Assembly (NCBI GenBank): GCA_024516155.1
Contig: JAJJXM010000034.1
Location: forward strand, 248,001 to 312,000
Origin: Pyronema omphalodes
Taxonomy: Eukaryota; Ascomycota; Pezizomycetes; Pezizales; Pyronemataceae
DNA: 64,000 nt
Direction: 5' to 3'
A program made the position numbers and the translations under genes. Each line of letters starts with the position of its first letter. Positions within the stretch are counted from its first letter, which is position 1. The notes beneath the pieces are model-generated. The model was not told where the DNA came from. It saw nothing but the letters and a program-made list of their open reading frames with translations, and made no database searches. This document shows, in pieces, positions 11,901 to 21,735 of this stretch.

Positions 11901-14195
11901 GAATGGTTGTACAAAGTCCTGCAGAATTTCACCCAAATGAATAGGTAAGTATAGAGAACAAAACCATACCAAGAAGAAAAAAAACACACAATAGGACTAT
12001 AAACTTGAGGCGAGAGTGCAGAAACATTGGCGTAAGAGTGTAGATTGATAATTTTGCATCAGCTTGAATTTCTGGTTTCTGATAACAGCAAATCAACAGG
12101 AGGGTAAGCTTCCATGAAGCCGCGATTTTAGAACAGAAATGACGGATCTCTCAGGGCGAACTGTGTGCCCTTTGCTCAATCCTAAGTACACACCATATTG
12201 GGACATTATCTGCAGTATTTCGACATTTTAGCATCTTCCACCATCAATTATTGAAAAGGCAACTTCACTGATAGGTCCGTGATGATGCAGCAATGACTTA
12301 CCAATTTGAAAACTCAGCTTGAAAGCGGTGAAATTTGTTACATGTCTGCCACTTCTCTAGGCATCAACCAAAAGCAGCCAATGTCCCATGAGTTATGGTG
12401 TGAAATTTCACAGCGGCCTTTAGTCGGATGGATGTTTTATGCAGTGAAAGTCGCCTACAAGTATACATCGGACCGGCCAACCCACAGCCCTGTATGTCAT
12501 GTATTTTCAGGATAAGTAGGCTTGGCACTGAAGGTTGTCTTGCATCTTCTACAAACAACCATCAATAAGGTTGATTAGCTCAGAATGGGTGTATACACCC
12601 ATACTAACCTATATTTGGTAACCTTAAAGCTCATATTCATAAGACTAACCGCAAAACAAATTATATTCTCATCTTCTCAAACCAAATCGGCGGGGTGACA
12701 GGGTCTGTATCTCGCATGCTTATCTGCAGTGTACGTTCATGTGCGGCATGCTTATCGGCAGTCTTCACTGTAAAGAGAATAACACACAATTTAACCCCAA
12801 AGTTCAGCTCTCTATATCCGCCACAATACTATTTTTATATCTCTATGCTGCGGATAACGGATGATGTACCAGTCCAAGCAAGGGAAGTCCGAACAACTCG
12901 GAAGCCAGAAATAAGCAAAGTGGTTTGGTACTCAGTCTTTGGTACCAATATAGAGTATCTCCGAGATTACAATTTGCCATTTCTGTTCAATAGATTGAGG
13001 GGCGATTTAGAAACATAGACTCACTATGATACGTCAAGTCTCAACAGGCGACATCTTCATAAGTTCTGTGAGGAACAAATAAGAATTGACCAATATCTAT
13101 GACAAAATGTCATCCTTGTTGTTGATTGTAATTCTGCCCATGGAAGCATCTAAAAGCGGCAAGACAGCATGGTAGATCACTCGTTTCCGGCCGATTGGTG
13201 TGATACAAATATGCCGAAAACGCTTTCCTACTGAATCGGCATCTCGTATCGCGAGAGATATCCCTGATGATCGATTCAAAAAATATTCGCTGCTATCATA
13301 CGGGCATAGATCCATGGTTTCCAATTTCAATAGCGATAACCATCGTCGGCTGATCATGAAGCTCACCTTTTTTTGTTTTTTTCTTGAATAGATTGCTTAA
13401 GCTTATTCATAAGAATTTTACATGTACATATGATAAAATTCAATGTGCTTATTGAATCCACTCTGTATCGGCGCAAATCTAAACCATCTAGACAGCCATT
13501 AACTCCCCCGAAACAAAGAAGTATACACCCTTGAGTAAAATCAAGAACCACCAATTCATGCCCCGTCTTCAAACTTTTGTAACAGCCATTTACTCGAATC
13601 TTATGACACAGCCTTCGACATCTCCTCTGGTTTGTCATTTCAATCATTCTCTTCTCCCCGGTTCTTGACGTCTTAATCCCCCAGTACACTTAACGGATCT
13701 ACGATCACCAATTTTATTTGGAATGCCAATATTCCTCCCGTTTTCTTATTCTCTGTTGGTTCCTTATCAAGTCTGTTCTTGAATCTAGTGGCTTTATAAG
13801 CCTTACCGACGCACGATGCGCGATTTCTCTGTGTAGGAAGACCATCATATGCAGGGGGACTCGGCTCAACCTTCCTGTGGCTAAGCATTCTTTTGAGTAT
13901 TTAGGGTAGGGAACAAGAAGGCGACTGGGCTTGCCCAGAGTACCGGAAGTGCAAGCACAGTGGTCATCATATTGGAACCCCGTTTTTTCCAGGTACGAAG
14001 TATATTGGCTATAACCCGTACGTATCTGGGTTATGGTTGAGATGATGATGTGGCCATAGCATACTTTATTTAGTTGCTGTTTTCATTCGTCAAAGATCTG
14101 CCCTTTAGGTTGATTGGCATAACATCCTACATCTACTTCCTCTCCATGTACCTCGCTTTTATCTATCGTAGTAAGTATATAATAGATGCCGATAA
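8943..14195. other. long gene-poor stretch
   Basis: Over 5 kb with no recognised gene. Short ORFs occur on both strands, such as 12306-12515 (+), 12695-13018 (+), and 13888-13097 (minus, three consecutive frames). They match no family I know and lack convincing splice joins. The 13.1-13.9 kb minus-strand series may be another decayed gene. No transposon ends, LTRs or transposase motifs were seen. Confidence 0.4.
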
Positions 14196-14755
14196 GGTAA
14201 TCGGTCAAATGATGGTGCATTAACTATTGTTTTGGCTGGGCATTCGGTCTTTATTTTTTCTCTACATTCCGATGCCCCGGAACCCATACTGTCTTCAAAG
14301 AACCCACTCGACACACTTGCTGAGCCTATGGATCATTCGAACTGTGGAATCAGTATTGTCCCTGACTTGGGCCTGTCTATCCTGCTCTTCCAACTACCCC
14401 TTGGTTGACCGAGAATATGGTGACGTGCTTCTTGTGGAATCGCCGTTATCCATAGATCATCCTTGCCGCCTGATAGATGCCTTCAAACTCAGTGCCGAAG
14501 ACTTCCATCTAGAATACAGCCCATCGCGCAAGTCATGGCACAGTTATACCGATGATTCCAGGCTTGTGAAGAGTGATCAGGCATGGTTAGGAAATCGAAA
14601 TCCTTATGTTAAACGACGAGTCGTCGGGAGTTCCGGAGATCGGCGAACACACCGAACCAACCGATCGCTTACAGTGTTTAGAAATTCCGTTCGGCTTGCC
14701 ACAACACGCCACCTACGCCATCGTTCTAGAATGGATACATGCTACGTATCGGTGA
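14196..14755 (+). pseudogene. frameshifted coding remnant, unidentified
   Basis: Three successive plus-strand frames read as one protein. Frame A (14196-~14405) contains SNDGALTIVLAGHSVFIFSL and NCGISIVPDLGLSILLFQLP. Frame B (~14405-14590) contains VDREYGDVLLVESPLSI, LIDAFKLSAEDFHLEY and DDSRLVKSDQAW. Frame C (~14593-14755) contains EIEILMLNDESSGVPEIGEH and IPFGLPQHATYAIVLEWIHA, ending at a TGA. A 207-codon ORF in frame B overlaps all of it, but its ends look unlike coding sequence. The simplest reading is two small frameshifts in a former gene. No domain was recognised. Confidence 0.33.
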
Positions 14756-16191
14756 ACCGGGAAAGTGGACTGCGCGCAGTTGCGGGGTTGATGTCCAAAT
14801 GCGGCGTGCCGAAAAAAGTGACGTTGGTTATTGGTGAAAAGGCTGCATAGATGCTGTGATATCATTTCCCCAGCATCTAGAATTTATGGGTTGCACGAAT
14901 CTATGGCTATCAAAATGGAGTGATTCACAGATATGCACTCGGCTGGCGAACCAACGTTGATATCAGTCTTCAGAGAAATGTTTTAAAAGCAGATAGATAA
15001 TAAGTAATTAAGGCAAATATTATCCTAAAAATAAAATAAATGTTTTAACATGCGTGAAAATATCCAGAGATAGGTATGTCAATCTTCGCCAAATCTCTAT
15101 CCCCATCCCTATCCGCCATAGTATCACCTCGCTTCAAAGATCCCAGGACCACATTTTTCTCTTCCTTTTCTCTCGGATGAGCAGCTGCTGTAATATTGGT
15201 AGACCAAACATGCGCGGACATCATGCCATTCCTGTACTTTCATAGGCCTAATATTATTACTGTAAGTATCGTGATGCCTCCGGCTGGTATCATTGGGACG
15301 ATTACAGTCGTATTGAATCCAGGAGTATGGATAAACCTTACATCGGTATCTTGTATAGAAACAATTCTGTAGAAGCTGTATGCATCTATTTATTATTTAT
15401 TGAATCATACGCTGACCGAGGCCTAAAAGGCCCATGCAGGACTAAGCTGTACGCATCTTAACTCTAGCTAAAAAGATAGCCTGAGATGTAATGCAGTACG
15501 GAATTCCTGGCACCATCATCATGATCAGAGCAACTTCATATTGGAAAGAAATATTCATATGAGGCAACCGCGTATGTCAGCTACTGAGATGAGGGCTAAA
15601 TGCAGTATCCATTTTCGAAGGCTAGTGGCAGATGTTCATTGGTGCTACTGGAGAACTCATCGCCGAGGACAAGCGATACCTGTGTTTAAACCGGGTGATT
15701 TATATCATCTGGAATGACATCTTAATTGATAGACCTGTTTCTTGGAAGTCTGATATAGTTATTCTTTAACGGGATAGGAAATATGACAAAACTCAGTAAA
15801 CCGATTGACGGAGTATGATCCTCAGTTCCTTCTGTTTGCCATCAATGGATATTTGAAGTCTCCCTACTCAGAGTAGCAGATACTTACATTATTTAAATCT
15901 GGATAATGGATTTTTTATAGCTTCGTAAAAGATATTTCTCACAGTAACCAGTGGCGTAAAGTTCCGTTGGAGGAGACCAAGAGCATATCAAGCGCCTTGG
16001 TAAAATCAGTGATCACAAATCACTACAACAGCTGTACTCGTTATCAGCAGCCACCAAGGTCCTTCCTCATAATATTCCATTAGTAACTGAAATGTAAAAG
16101 CCTCCTCCGTAATATCAATCCAACACGCCTTTGTTAGGAGCATAATGTCCATATCCCTTTCAATCAATTATCTTATTATCCCTATAATAGT
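14756..16191. other. intergenic, nothing supported
   Basis: No gene, repeat array or RNA was recognised. The stretch is relatively AT-rich with short ORFs only. Confidence 0.45.
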
Positions 16192-16578
16192 TCAATTCCC
16201 ATCACCAGGAATATGTCTAACCACAACCTCTAGCTCATACACCTCCAAGCCGCATACCCACCCATAATCTGTTCCAAGCACGCTATCAATTCTTGTGGCA
16301 CCAGATCATCAGACTGAACATGAAATACGTCTCAAAGCCCGATTGTGAAGTTTTAAATTTTCAAGATAGGTACCAATTTCCAGGCTTCCATTCTGTGTAA
16401 GTAAACTATAGCATGCTGCATATTTTCGAACACAGACTTGTGGGGATAAAGTTTTACACTTCCGGAATCCTTCCGGCTCCATCCAGGAGTCGCAGACATC
16501 TTGAGTCAAGTTTGAATAGGTAGCATTTGTACAGTTAAGCTTGAAAGAGTTTGAGGAAAGATTGATATCGTACCATAG
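16192..16578 (-). CDS. hypothetical protein, likely glycosylated (3' exons only)
   Basis: Two minus-strand exons are supported: 16578-16329 and 16268-16192. They are joined over a 60-base intron (GTATTT..ACAG) with matching phase. Exon 1 begins after a TTCTAG acceptor and reads LWYDINLSSNSFKLNCTNAT, then TQDVCDSWMEPEGFRKCK, LSPQVCVRKYAACYSLL and LEIGTYLENLKLHNRALR. Exon 2 reads HYGWVCGLEVYELEVVV and ends at TGA. Several N-x-S/T sequons and regularly spaced Cys suggest an extracellular or lumenal protein. No convincing first exon with a start codon and signal peptide was found at 16.6-17.1 kb, so the gene may be 5'-truncated or decayed. Family unknown. Coding character is likely; integrity is not. 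Confidence 0.42.
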
Positions 16579-18279
16579 CTAGAATAATGCTAGTACATTA
16601 GGCAATACAGCGTTTCCAAACGCTCTTCACCAGGTAATACTAAATTATAATCAATGATGTGGCCGATGAATCGTTTTGTTCACCCAGCTTGCGTTACTTG
16701 CTCATTTTTAAATCCTGATTCTGGGCGTCTTCGAGAAGAGTCTTGGCAAATATGATTTTCGCTGTATGGAGTAGTATCATTGATTATTCCGATGAAGAAA
16801 GCTCCTTAGCTTTACTCGCTAAGTTTGACAATATTTCTTTCCATCTTGTGTCATTCATCTACCCCAGAGCTTTTCAAGAGGTACTCGGTCAACTTCTATA
16901 TCTCACAAGGTGAAGATTTTCTCTGTCGTCAGCGACATCCAAACATCCATACTTTGTCCATTACATATCGGCCCCCAACATTCGTGTGTAGGGAAATATT
17001 TGTTGTGGGGCTGGCGCTGGGTCATTTAAAGAACATCTACTTCCACCAGCACTGTCGGGATGTTTAGCCTGTATGATTTATCATGGGCCGAAACGCTGCT
17101 ATTAAATATCGATGCAGTAACCTCGCGTATGTGAATCGGATGAGCTTGATTAGATGTGATTTACAAGTTCCGGATGCGCATGAGAACTTTTAAGACGGAT
17201 GGTTCCGAGTTCAGGAGATGAATCAGATGATTGGGAATCAGCGGCGGTTCGGTACCGAATGCAACCATGGAGGCGGAATCTTTGGCAAGCTGTTGCCAAA
17301 GCTTTTTTTTATCGGAAAGGTTCCGAGAAAAATCATTATGAACAGCTTACTGTGTTGTCCAATCTTGTGGCTGATTTTGAACGGCACGTATACCTCAATT
17401 AGAAGTGGCAGTTTTGTTGTTGATTTTTGAGGACGAGATTAATCGAATTCTCAAATTTTGGGGGAAGTTCGATCCATCGGTCTCTTTCTAGATGAGAAAG
17501 CATAGTCAGCTTCGCGCTTATGAATATTGTGCTTGAAGGCGATGCTGGCCGGGCCAGCTCTTAGATGAGGATGATAAGCGAATTATTTATGATGCTTATT
17601 ACGATGATCATCGGACAGTCCTGTGGCTTTAACCCGGTCGAGTCATTGGGTGATCACGGTACCAGAGTCGGTACAATAAAGACACCGAGATCTCGATTCA
17701 GGTGTCTCGTGATGTCGGCCACGTCAATCACAGCGGATTCCCGCTGTCTTAGCTAGGATAACCTTTCGAAGCCTACGGAAATTTCTAGAAGCCGTCGGAT
17801 CGGTTAATTCCATCTCATCTTTTGAGGGTTTGATGAAACCGGTGAGCTGTGAAACTGTCGAAGTCACCCTGACAGAAGCTCGAAGTTCAACTGTAGTCTA
17901 ACCCATCGGGCTTCCCCGTTGTACCATTTCCTAAATAGTCAGAGGTCGTCGCTCATTGATACATATGTACCCGGGCACTAGTATCTCGCTACGTAAAACC
18001 AGGAACCAACGATTTACGCCGGTGGATTTATCCCGTCGGGGTCTGGAACTTCCGCTGGCTACGGAGAATAATTACATAGCAAACCCCGGAGCTCCGCTGC
18101 ATCGGAACGAAAAACCTGGAACATAGCTGATTTTATTCCTCGGTACTCCGAACTTTGCTTGTTAGATAAGCTTCCATGAATCCCGAGATGAATCCGAGCT
18201 CGCCAGATCACCACAAAATCACGAAAAGATCCCGTGCTCGAAGGAACCGGAATAAAGCCTTGAAGCTATTATATCCGTC
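16579..18279. other. intergenic, no gene recognised
   Basis: No coding region could be supported. It may hold the missing 5' part of the neighbouring minus-strand gene near 16.6-17.1 kb and the promoter of the cyclotransferase-like gene near 18.2 kb. Confidence 0.4.
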
Positions 18280-19128
18280 ATGAAGTCCGCCTCCGCCGAA
18301 GCCAGCTCCGCAACAACCACCGCCGGTCTTCTCCACATTCCCCCAAAGCTCCTCCCCATCGAACGCTCCACCACCCGTACCCCACTCTTGGAGAAAGCCC
18401 AGGAAACAATTTTCTACCTCGCCTACGGTTCCAACCTCTGCTCTGCCACCTTCCTCGGCCGCCGTGGAATTCGCCCTCTTTCATCGATTCCAGTTCGCGT
18501 CCCAGAGCTCACCCTTACCTTTTCGTTACCTGGAATCGCATACCTAGAGCCATGCTTTGCAAATGTCAGCTTTTCGAAAAACCCCGATCCAAGCTGGTGG
18601 AAGGGGGGATTGATCGGTGTTGTTTATGAGGTTACGCAGAGTGACTTTGCGAAGATTCTTGCTACTGAGGGTGGAGGAACGGCATATCAAATTCGTTCTG
18701 TTACAGCGCATACTCTAGAGGGGGGAAAGACGATTGATGCAAAGACGTTACTTGCACCGTTGGATAGGGAAAGACATAGCGGAGCTCAGCCGTCAAAACG
18801 GTATTTGGACCTTATTAGGACAGGAGCAAGACAGCATAACTTGCCGGAGGATTATAGAGAATGGTTAGAAGGGTTACAGGATTATAAGAGGACAACTATG
18901 GGACAGAAAATTGGAGGAGCTATATGGGCGATAATTTGGCTGCCGTTTGTGTTTGGGATTATGTTTCTTAGTCGAACTTTTGCGGATGAAGAAGGAAGGG
19001 CTCCGAAGTGGGTTTCCACAGTACAAACCACCATGGGAAAGTTAATGTGGGCATTTTATGATAATGTATTTAAACACATCTGGGGTGATGGGGAGAGGGC
19101 GGTGGAGCAGGATAAAGGAAGGCAGTGA
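18280..19128 (+). CDS. gamma-glutamylcyclotransferase-like membrane-anchored protein
   Basis: Single exon, 282 residues, ATG at 18280. The motif FYLAYGSNLC (residues ~45-54) is the YGSNL signature of the gamma-glutamylcyclotransferase fold. PVRVPELTLTFSLPG, EPCFANV and GGLIGVVYEVT follow, and ATEGGGTAYQ carries the expected catalytic Glu. These enzymes cleave gamma-glutamyl peptides to 5-oxoproline, and the fungal branch includes GliK of gliotoxin metabolism. No gliotoxin-type neighbours are present here. After the domain a hydrophobic segment GAIWAIIWLPFVFGIMFL (residues ~209-226) predicts one membrane span followed by a charged tail, so the protein is probably membrane-anchored. The N-terminal ~40 residues are Ser/Ala/Thr-rich. 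Family is strong; substrate is unknown. Confidence 0.8.
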   Translation: MKSASAEASSATTTAGLLHIPPKLLPIERSTTRTPLLEKAQETIFYLAYGSNLCSATFLGRRGIRPLSSIPVRVPELTLTFSLPGIAYLEPCFANVSFSKNPDPSWWKGGLIGVVYEVTQSDFAKILATEGGGTAYQIRSVTAHTLEGGKTIDAKTLLAPLDRERHSGAQPSKRYLDLIRTGARQHNLPEDYREWLEGLQDYKRTTMGQKIGGAIWAIIWLPFVFGIMFLSRTFADEEGRAPKWVSTVQTTMGKLMWAFYDNVFKHIWGDGERAVEQDKGRQ

Positions 19129-19436
19129 GGTTGTAGAAAAGTTTTGCAAGTGATACCCTGAAGTTTTCTGTAATATATAGACAACGTTTTAATGTTAAAA
19201 ATCGATATACTGGTACATTGGTAATGGAACTATTCTATATATCGACCGCCGGCTTCACTCTTTGTGTAACTTATTTCGTTGTTCTCACCTGGCGCTGCAT
19301 AGTGCCGTGTAGGGCACAGGGCATGTGCAACCCGAACACACGGAACCTAGCTATGCACTCCAGCTGCAGCATCATTAACCCAACTTTCGCCCCATCACTA
19401 TCTCAGCAATTTCCCACTCCAGCTATGGCAAAGTCC
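19129..19436. other. intergenic
   Basis: Three-prime flank of the cyclotransferase-like gene. No other feature was supported. Confidence 0.4.
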
Positions 19437-19705
19437 TCAGACATCAATCGACCCGAATAAAAGTTCGGATTCACAGGCGATGGCATAAAGCTTCAAGTTG
19501 CGTGCGTATTCGCCCGGGTTAATAAATAATTTTGCAGGTACTTTACACCCCACATTATAATTCAGATGAACGAACGTAACCAAGTCCGGCTTGGTCTTGA
19601 ATAGGGCACAAGTTCTGTAGGGAGGAAGCTTGGATACAATGTCACGGTCAATATCTCGAGCGTTCATAATGTGAATAACAACAGAGCCGGAAAAGTTTAT
19701 TGCAG
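19437..19705 (-). CDS. hypothetical coding exon
   Basis: A minus-strand frame opens after a possible TTTTAG acceptor at 19706. It reads through FSGSVVIHIMNARDIDRDIV, PPYRTCALFKTKPDLVTFVH, NVGCKVPAKLFINPGEY and YAIACESELLFG to TGA at 19437. An ATG at 19667 would give 76 residues, but the coding look continues 5' of it, which favours an internal or last exon. I could not define the upstream exon: a stretch near 19760 reads ADEVIIFLVA but the phase does not fit. No family recognised. It may be another remnant. Confidence 0.35.
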
Positions 19706-20432
19706 CTAAAAGATATATTAAAAATAGAAAGAAGGCTGAATACTCATTACAGCCACTAAAAAAATAATCACTTCGTCAGCCTAGGAAAAACGGTAACAAT
19801 CAACGAACGGTGTTGTCGGAATGTATTTATGTTTGGAATACACATCTCTTTCATACAATTCGTGAAACGGATATAAAAACATTGAGTGAAGGCCTGTAGA
19901 GATGCATCGCAGATTTACCGTGTCTGGGAATAATCCACGGGTTATATATTAGATGTGCATGGAATTGTATCGCAAAGGTGGTGTCCGAAGTTATTGGTAG
20001 CATAATCAAGAAGATAGAACATCGCCCGGCGTCGATCTATGATATACTCGCCATGTTCTCAGTCACATTGTACGCCAGTGGCAGTTCTCCGCATTGCATT
20101 TTGCTATAATCAATTGTAACCGATAGAGCATGGCGTAACTCAATGACGGTTAATGGGCGTTAGGCGAGAAATATCCACCTTATAACCTTGAGGGTTTGAT
20201 AGAATCTCTCGAATTTCTAGTTCTTGATTCTGGTGATAGTGCCGGCAAAAGCCGCTTCGAGTTTCGTGGGCATGTCAGAAAGCGCTGAACGCCTTTTACT
20301 GATGGTTGTCTGGTCTAATACAGTTCGTATTTGAAGCGCTGGCGATGGGAGCCTGCATTTTTCGATGTGTTAGTGGTTTTCTACTGCCATAACACTAGAC
20401 AAATCGAATTGATCCGTGATTAAAGTTTTTAA
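19706..20432. other. intergenic, possible eroded 3' part of the NACHT relic
   Basis: No clear coding signal. If the NACHT gene once had a C-terminal repeat domain, it should lie here on the minus strand, but no ankyrin or WD motif could be read. Confidence 0.35.
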
Positions 20433-21296
20433 TTGTATTGATAAAGGGCCCGTGAACTAACATTCCGTCAGAATTATCAACAATCCTATCTAAAATCTCT
20501 CTTATGAGCTCATCAGTCATACAGTCACCATTGTCGTCAATTTTGATTATGTGGGATACGTGTTTTCTGATATCATCTGGCTGCGTCTTTGGCTGTAAGT
20601 GCTCTACAGGTCCAAGTCTCTGACTGGTTTGATGATGTCCGTCAGGCCGGTCTGCGGTCTTGTCGTAAAGAATATTCGTAGTGAGATTTGGGTGCTACAT
20701 TCACTTGAGATTGTTTCTAGTGATTGCACCAACTGTCGGCGGTTGTGCACGTTGCATTCGTCCATGGCGCCCATCAATGCAAACATAGAAATTTTGAAGC
20801 TGTTTTACTATTTCCGGCAGCAATCGACAGGCTTCTTGTAGATCAACATGTTTCTGTCTGTCAAGATGCTGTCTCAATGCTGCGATTATGCCGCTAGGTA
20901 ACGATCCAGATTCGTTGAGTGTTGCTATGACTTGCTTCAGGAGCATACCCAAATCATGTTCACCGAGGGTTGGTTTTCATCGTCGCGGTAATCGCGATAA
21001 AGGCAGACCATACACGCCATTTCTTTCAAGGAGAACTTGAATTTTGTGTCGAGATGACCGTAAACGAAGGCACTGCATCATAAAACACCGCATCAGAAAG
21101 TTTCAACCTGCTTTAGTCTCAAGCTTCAAAACATACCAGATAACAGACTTTCCTGCACCGGAATGCCAGAACATACTAGAACGCAACTAGTATCACCATC
21201 TCCCACCAGTTCGCCGTCCCTCCATTTCTCGAACTCATGTTGGAGTAGAAACCATTCGCCAGTGCCCTTAAGTCGTTTTTAATGGATATCTTGCCA
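20433..21296 (-). pseudogene. NACHT-type STAND NTPase relic
   Basis: On the minus strand the NACHT order of fungal STAND proteins is readable only by changing frames. First KRLKGTGEWFLLQHEFEKW (~21280-21225), preceded by an in-frame TAA at 21281-21279. Then the P-loop SGI/GAGKSVI, with one base missing between the two halves (~21160). A 64-base intron (21136-21073) follows, then DYRDDENQPSVN. A second one-base loss lies near 20955, before GMLLKQVIATLNESGSLPSG. Then EIVKQLQNFYVCID, a frameshift near 20780, and MDECNVHNRRQLVQSLET (Walker B-like region), ISLRIFFTTRPQ. A further frame change leads to DDIRKHVSHIIKIDDNGDC and EILDRIVDNSDGM. Intact members act in non-self recognition and regulated cell death. 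This copy cannot encode a working NTPase. Confidence 0.8.
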
Positions 21297-21537
21297 AAGG
21301 CTGACTGAGTTATTCAGATGGTACCGTTTGATTTTGGCGGGGCCATGGTTTTTATATGCATATGGATATATGTTTAAACTTTGCGGTCATTGTGTATATA
21401 TTCATTTCATTAGAAAAAAATCAAATACAAAAAAAGGCACAAAACACATCCCCCTCTCAGACTATCTTCTACAATATCTTCCTATCAGCTGCCGCAACCA
21501 ACAAGGCATCCATGACCTATCATCTAACGAGCTATAT
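21297..21537. other. intergenic
   Basis: Short spacer between the NACHT relic and the small Cys/His-rich gene. An overlapping 167-codon plus-strand ORF (21328-21831) is judged a shadow of the minus-strand gene. Confidence 0.4.
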
Positions 21538-21735
21538 TTAACCTTTAGTCGATCTTCTACAACTCGGACATTTTCCACCCAGAATCATCGGCAATTTCCA
21601 GGTCGCATTAGGATTCAACACACTAGAAAAGCATTTATATTCCTGTGCGTTTTTACAGACTACGACTTGGGTTGCTACTGTGTGCCCGCAACCGGTGTAC
21701 CGGATGTCTTGGAAGGTACAGTCGCATATGGCCAT
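21538..21735 (-). CDS. small Cys/His-rich, probably zinc-binding protein
   Basis: Single-exon ORF of 65 residues with ATG at 21735-21733. The pattern runs C-D-C, then YTGCGHTVATQVVVC, a further Cys (EYKCF), and a terminal GGKCPSCRRSTKG. The CGH and CPxC pairs with intervening Cys resemble short RING-like or treble-clef zinc modules common as orphan proteins in filamentous fungi. There is no signal peptide. Function is unknown. Length and Cys spacing argue for a real gene rather than a chance ORF, although it could be one exon of a longer gene. Confidence 0.55.
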   Translation of the reverse strand: MAICDCTFQDIRYTGCGHTVATQVVVCKNAQEYKCFSSVLNPNATWKLPMILGGKCPSCRRSTKG

